Source: Tubiluchus corallicola (taxonomy: Eukaryota; Priapulida; Priapulimorpha; Priapulimorphida; Tubiluchidae). Taken from it: a DNA stretch of 64,000 bases. Position numbers and translations under genes: made by a program. The stretch spans positions 985,501 through 1,049,500 of the forward strand of contig JAQGDQ010000029.1 in the NCBI GenBank assembly GCA_030141605.1, given 5' to 3'. Of the stretch, positions 60,296 through 64,000 are shown in pieces (position 1 is the first letter of the stretch; each line of letters begins with the position of its first letter). Under the pieces are notes generated by a model. It ran no database searches. It was not told where the DNA came from and was given only the letters and a program-made list of their open reading frames with translations.

Positions 60296-61526
60296 TTAAT
60301 TCACATTTCTCATTACGTCTCCCGCGGCAAGAATGTAAGGCATGGCTCAACGATACAACTAATCTAAAAACCTGTTTACACGTTGTGTCAAAAACGCACC
60401 GTGTAAGCTGTACATGCGATGCGATTCTATGACCCATGCGTTAATTAGGCGCATGCACAATACGCATGTTCTTATTTCTTGAGACATTTCTTTCTAAGCA
60501 GGACGCAAAAATCATGCCAATGAGGCAAGTGAGATTAGGTCGCGTGTTCACTTCACAGAACGAAAAGAACAGTGTTAATGGACATCCAATAGGGCTTGCG
60601 GCAAAGCAATTGGACAACAATGACATTGATTAATCAGCATCGGATTGTGGGATTTAGCTTTAATTATATTAATTGTTTAAGTTTTGTTTTGCAAATCATT
60701 TAACAGGATTGAATAGCACCATTCTGATTTAAACTCCGCATTTAAAGCCTGATTTAAATTAATGAGAGTTTTTTAATTGATGCCAATTAGAGTGACGCCA
60801 ATTTACAATCAGGAAAATGGTCATTTAGAAATTGGTGAAGGAAATTGATTTCTGTTTTATGAAAGAATATGTAACTTTGTCAAGACAGTTTTTATTTCTT
60901 TGGCGTTCTTATTAGCGAAATTTAAAGCGTTTTTTATTAGCAACATTACTTTGCCGGTCTATCTACAAAGATACAACACATTGTAAGGCACACAGTGGAC
61001 AGATGGAAAAGAATTAAAAGATAATAAAAATGTTGTTACAAATGTCAAGAGTACTAGCAAAAAAGAGTAACTGAAGAGTAACCCAAGTTTATTTTACTAA
61101 AAATTTCTACTTTTGTTTTTTTAAATCCTGACTTTTTCCAATCCTATAATTCAAATCAAGATAGGGCGATCACATCTGTTGCCAAAGAATCGAAGGATCA
61201 AAGGCAAATGTTCGGCAGTAGAAAGTGAATCTCTCTTTAATTAAATGCCTTTTGGGGGCATATATAAGGCGCCCTAATGTTCAGGCCAGACGTCGGCAGC
61301 AATCTGGTTCTTTGAAGTACGCAGTATCTTTGAGCTACTAAATGAGCATGTCAACCCTTTGCCTCTCTTTGTATGATTAAACGTTCTGGGCTCGGACTAT
61401 AATTTGTCTTTTGGGTTGTTATTCATGTAGAATTTACTAAACACATTTTTACCTAAATGTGCTAAATTTGTCTAAATGTGTCAAATTTGACTATGTCAGA
61501 TAGGTCTTTGCTGTTGTCGGGTTACA

Positions 61527-61583
61527 ATATTATTATCATTAACATTACCATTATCATTATCATTACAATTCATAATCATTGAC
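61527..61583. repeat. ATT/CATTAT simple repeat
   Basis: Imperfect ATTATC units (attattatcattaacattac and onward). Confidence 0.8.
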
Positions 61584-62289
61584 AATTCTCAGTAGATTTA
61601 GTATTCGACTTCGTGAAATTCGTCTGTAGCTACATCTTTTAGTTTTCGTACAGTTAATTATTTATTTCTTCTCAGCAGGCATTTCGATTTATAACTCTTT
61701 AGGCTTGTAAGCTAGGGTCACGAAACTCACATGGTGGGTAACCCGGGGGAGGGGGGAAAGACAGCAGTGTGTTGACTTCTGGTCAAGGGATGAAGGGCAG
61801 TGGGCATTGGTCAATTTTTTTGTTAGGTCGTAACTCCTGTTAGGGCTTTCGGTCTTTTTCAATTTGGAAACCTGGATGGAAACCTGGGGTTCTAAAAGCT
61901 TGTCAACCTTTGAACTTCCGAGAAGGGGGGGGGGGCAAAATGCAAAATAAGGTTACCTCATTTGGTGACCTTTTAGATGCTCAGGGCTAGGGACACAAAA
62001 CTCAAACAGTACACTCTCAGGGTGAAGGGAACCATGTTTATATGTGATCGAAAATGCTGAGTCAGCGTCTTGGAGTGGGTGGCTTTTCATTTATTTTCTG
62101 TTATGTTCCATGTGGTCCTATAGTTTTCGAGCTAGGGCCTCAACTTTTTGTATGTGATCAGGTGGGCAAAGTTCTTTGGTATGGCTGAATATGAATCCTT
62201 TGGATAGTGGAAAAATGTGGATAGTGCTAAGGAGCAAAAACTGACAAATGAGGATCTGGAACAGAATAGAGTTCCGAGCAATAGTACTT

Positions 62290-62665
62290 TGTAGCATATC
62301 AAATGAAAGGTCTCGATGAGGCGAATTGTATGATATAGACTATCAGGAGATTGGTTAATCTGCGGCCCCACTAGGGGGCAATATGGAGCGGAGATGACAA
62401 ATGCCTTCCAGTGCCAACCGCAAGTAGCTTGTAGTATACCAAATAAAAGGTCCCAATGAGACAAATTGAATGGTATAAGTTGAAAGCCAAGATCAGTTAA
62501 TCCTATGCCCCCTAGGGGGCAAAATAGGCTTCGGTTAGACAAATGCCTTCCAGTGTCGACCGGACCTCTTTTGTAACACATCATATGAAAAGTCTGAATG
62601 AGACAAATTAATATGGTATAAGTTACACCGAGACTGGTTGATTATTGACCCACAGGTCACGGGTT
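62290..62665. repeat. Three-unit array with a period of about 140 bp
   Basis: Units begin at 62290, 62430 and 62572 with tgtagcatatcaaatgaaagg, tgtagtataccaaataaaagg and tgtaacacatcatatgaaaag. Each continues with an aatgagacaaatt-like block; the first two share an exact or near palindrome GCCCCCTAGGGGGC and acaaatgccttccagtg. The 150- and 112-codon minus ORFs over it derive from the repeat. Confidence 0.9.
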
Positions 62666-62882
62666 GAGAGTTACAAGTTGAGATTTCATTGTTAAGTGCA
62701 ATTCCCATGTAGTCAATCAATGTGATTTCAACAGACGTTGACGACTCTTTAGCGACATCTCCCAAAAACATATCTGAAGTATAAATCGACCCCAAAAATT
62801 TCACCTTAAAATCGCCTCCCAAAAATTCGACTTGTACATAAGTATATACGGTATTTAAAAACTTATATATCAAATTTTATAC

Positions 62883-62940
62883 ACACATATATATATATAT
62901 ATAATTACATACAAAATTACATAATTACATACAAATAAAA
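62883..62940. repeat. TA repeat and ATTACATAC repeats
   Basis: A short (AT)n run followed by repeated attacata/acaaa units. Confidence 0.8.
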
Positions 62941-63420
62941 CAAACAATTTTATTCACGTATAAAGTGAATATTATATACATTCATATAGATGTGCAGTCT
63001 AAGCATAAAAGTAAGTGTACGATATGGTAAGAATATTTTATTATTAACATTGTTAGGTTAATAACGAAAAATCAATCATCATAGTTAAGTTAATAATCAA
63101 AAAGTGTAAAGGACATTTGCCTAGAGTTTGAAAAAATAACTAAATTATTCGTAGTACACTGTTTGCTAGGTAAGCAAAAGCATTAATTAATTTATATTGT
63201 CAATAAATCTTGTTTTATTGGTGAGCCAGTGGTGTACACTCGGATGATGATACAATGACGTTTTATGAGGGGGGTACCAACTTGTTAAATTATTAAATAT
63301 TTTCTCTGCCAATTACATAAGTCTTTCAAACAGATAAGCATAATGTTAAGTAATGTAACTTTGTACAGAAAGTTTTTTGGGCATACTTTAAAGTTTCACT
63401 TTCTTCCCCTTTACACAGGT

Positions 63421-63620
63421 TTAAAATGAATATTATCAGGCCGTGGCACACTTTGAGGAAGATTCACACGAAACACATTCTTTTGCTCCAACACCATTAC
63501 TCCAATATCGAATCATTTATTTTGAAGTATGTAGGTGGAGCTAATCTTTGTGAAGAGTTTCCAGAATCTCCCAGCCTAGAAAATCACAAACTTTGTATTA
63601 GATCTCAGTCGCCTAAGTAA
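63421..63620 (+). CDS. Possible coding exon of a gene running off the right side
   Basis: A strong acceptor-like sequence (cactttcttcccctttacacag, ending at 63419) precedes TTTAAAATG and a 64-codon ORF. The translation (YVGGANLCEEFPESPSLENH near its end) looks plausibly proteinaceous, but it closes with TAA and no homologue is recognised. It may be a short last exon or chance. Confidence 0.2.
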
Positions 63621-64000
63621 AGCTCACTAATCACTCATAAAACCGAAATAGAAAATTGATTGACCCATCATCTGAATTTTAAGTGGTGGGTCAGTCAATG
63701 ATGGCGACGACTGCATTAACTTTGACACTGACAATAATGACGACAATAAAAAGTAATATTAGTTCATTATATTAGCTTGGAATGGTTCGTTACAGTGAAA
63801 AAACATGGAATGTCTTATCAGAAACAATTTTTAGACATCTCTGTGCACTATAAGCTTAGAATATAACACACTTATAATTGTAAATCGCAGCATGTCAGCT
63901 GTAACAGCAGGTGCCTGATCACTGATCAATGCCTGGTAAGTCTGCAGATAGCAAAGCTACTTTAACTGTCTCCTTATTGCTTCAGAGCCTTAACCTCTGG

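Larger units (their letters stand above)
59055..64000. other. Right flank upstream of the ENOSF1-like gene
   Basis: No firm gene. It contains the ENOSF1 promoter, a perfect hairpin at 59781, an ORF fragment at 60089, simple repeats, the 140-bp array at 62290 and a possible exon at 63421. Confidence 0.5.

Noticed and set aside
62132-62873. 150- and 112-codon minus ORFs
   Set aside because: They lie over the 140-bp repeat units and reflect the repeat; no known protein family is recognised.
1-64000. CRISPR array, bacterial operon, phage or endogenous virus
   Set aside because: No regularly spaced short repeats, ribosome-binding sites, reverse transcriptase, integrase or capsid-like proteins were seen; the genes are intron-containing animal genes.

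Overview
The window is animal nuclear DNA, most likely from a marine invertebrate. It is AT-rich and sparse in coding sequence, with GT-AG introns of about 0.1 to 11 kb, and its proteins look clearly metazoan. Three genes can be supported: a Rap GTPase-activating protein of the RAP1GAP/RAP1GAP2 family (+ strand), an NAD kinase (- strand) and an ENOSF1-type L-fuconate dehydratase (- strand). I cannot name the species. Exon chains were built by hand from splice sites, reading phase and recalled family resemblance; no alignment or transcript data were available.

Layout. 1-14957: no supportable gene; microsatellites, a very recent 141-bp tandem duplication, tRNA-like/SINE-like pieces and one copy of a dispersed repeat. 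14958-35189: the RapGAP gene, 18 coding exons giving a consistent frame of 819 codons plus stop. It has a hydrophobic, membrane-anchor-like first exon, two GoLoco exons of identical length (87 nt, both phase 0), the RapGAP catalytic domain, a Ser/Asn-rich tail and a C-terminal coiled coil. 35190-38228: convergent intergenic space with a diverged 181-bp tandem duplication and a cysteine-rich ORF. 38229-55923: NAD kinase, 11 coding exons (538 aa) read right to left, with a first intron of about 11 kb. 57702-59054: ENOSF1-like enzyme as one uninterrupted 450-aa exon with a TATA box at the expected distance. 59055-64000: no firm gene; a long perfect hairpin, an ORF fragment, a three-unit 140-bp repeat array and a possible exon near the right end.

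The three genes act in separate processes: Rap/Gi signalling, NADP+ synthesis and sugar-acid catabolism. Nothing suggests an operon. The most interesting features are the duplicated GoLoco exons and the membrane-anchor-like N-terminus of the RapGAP, followed by the intronless ENOSF1 and the hairpin and repeat structures.
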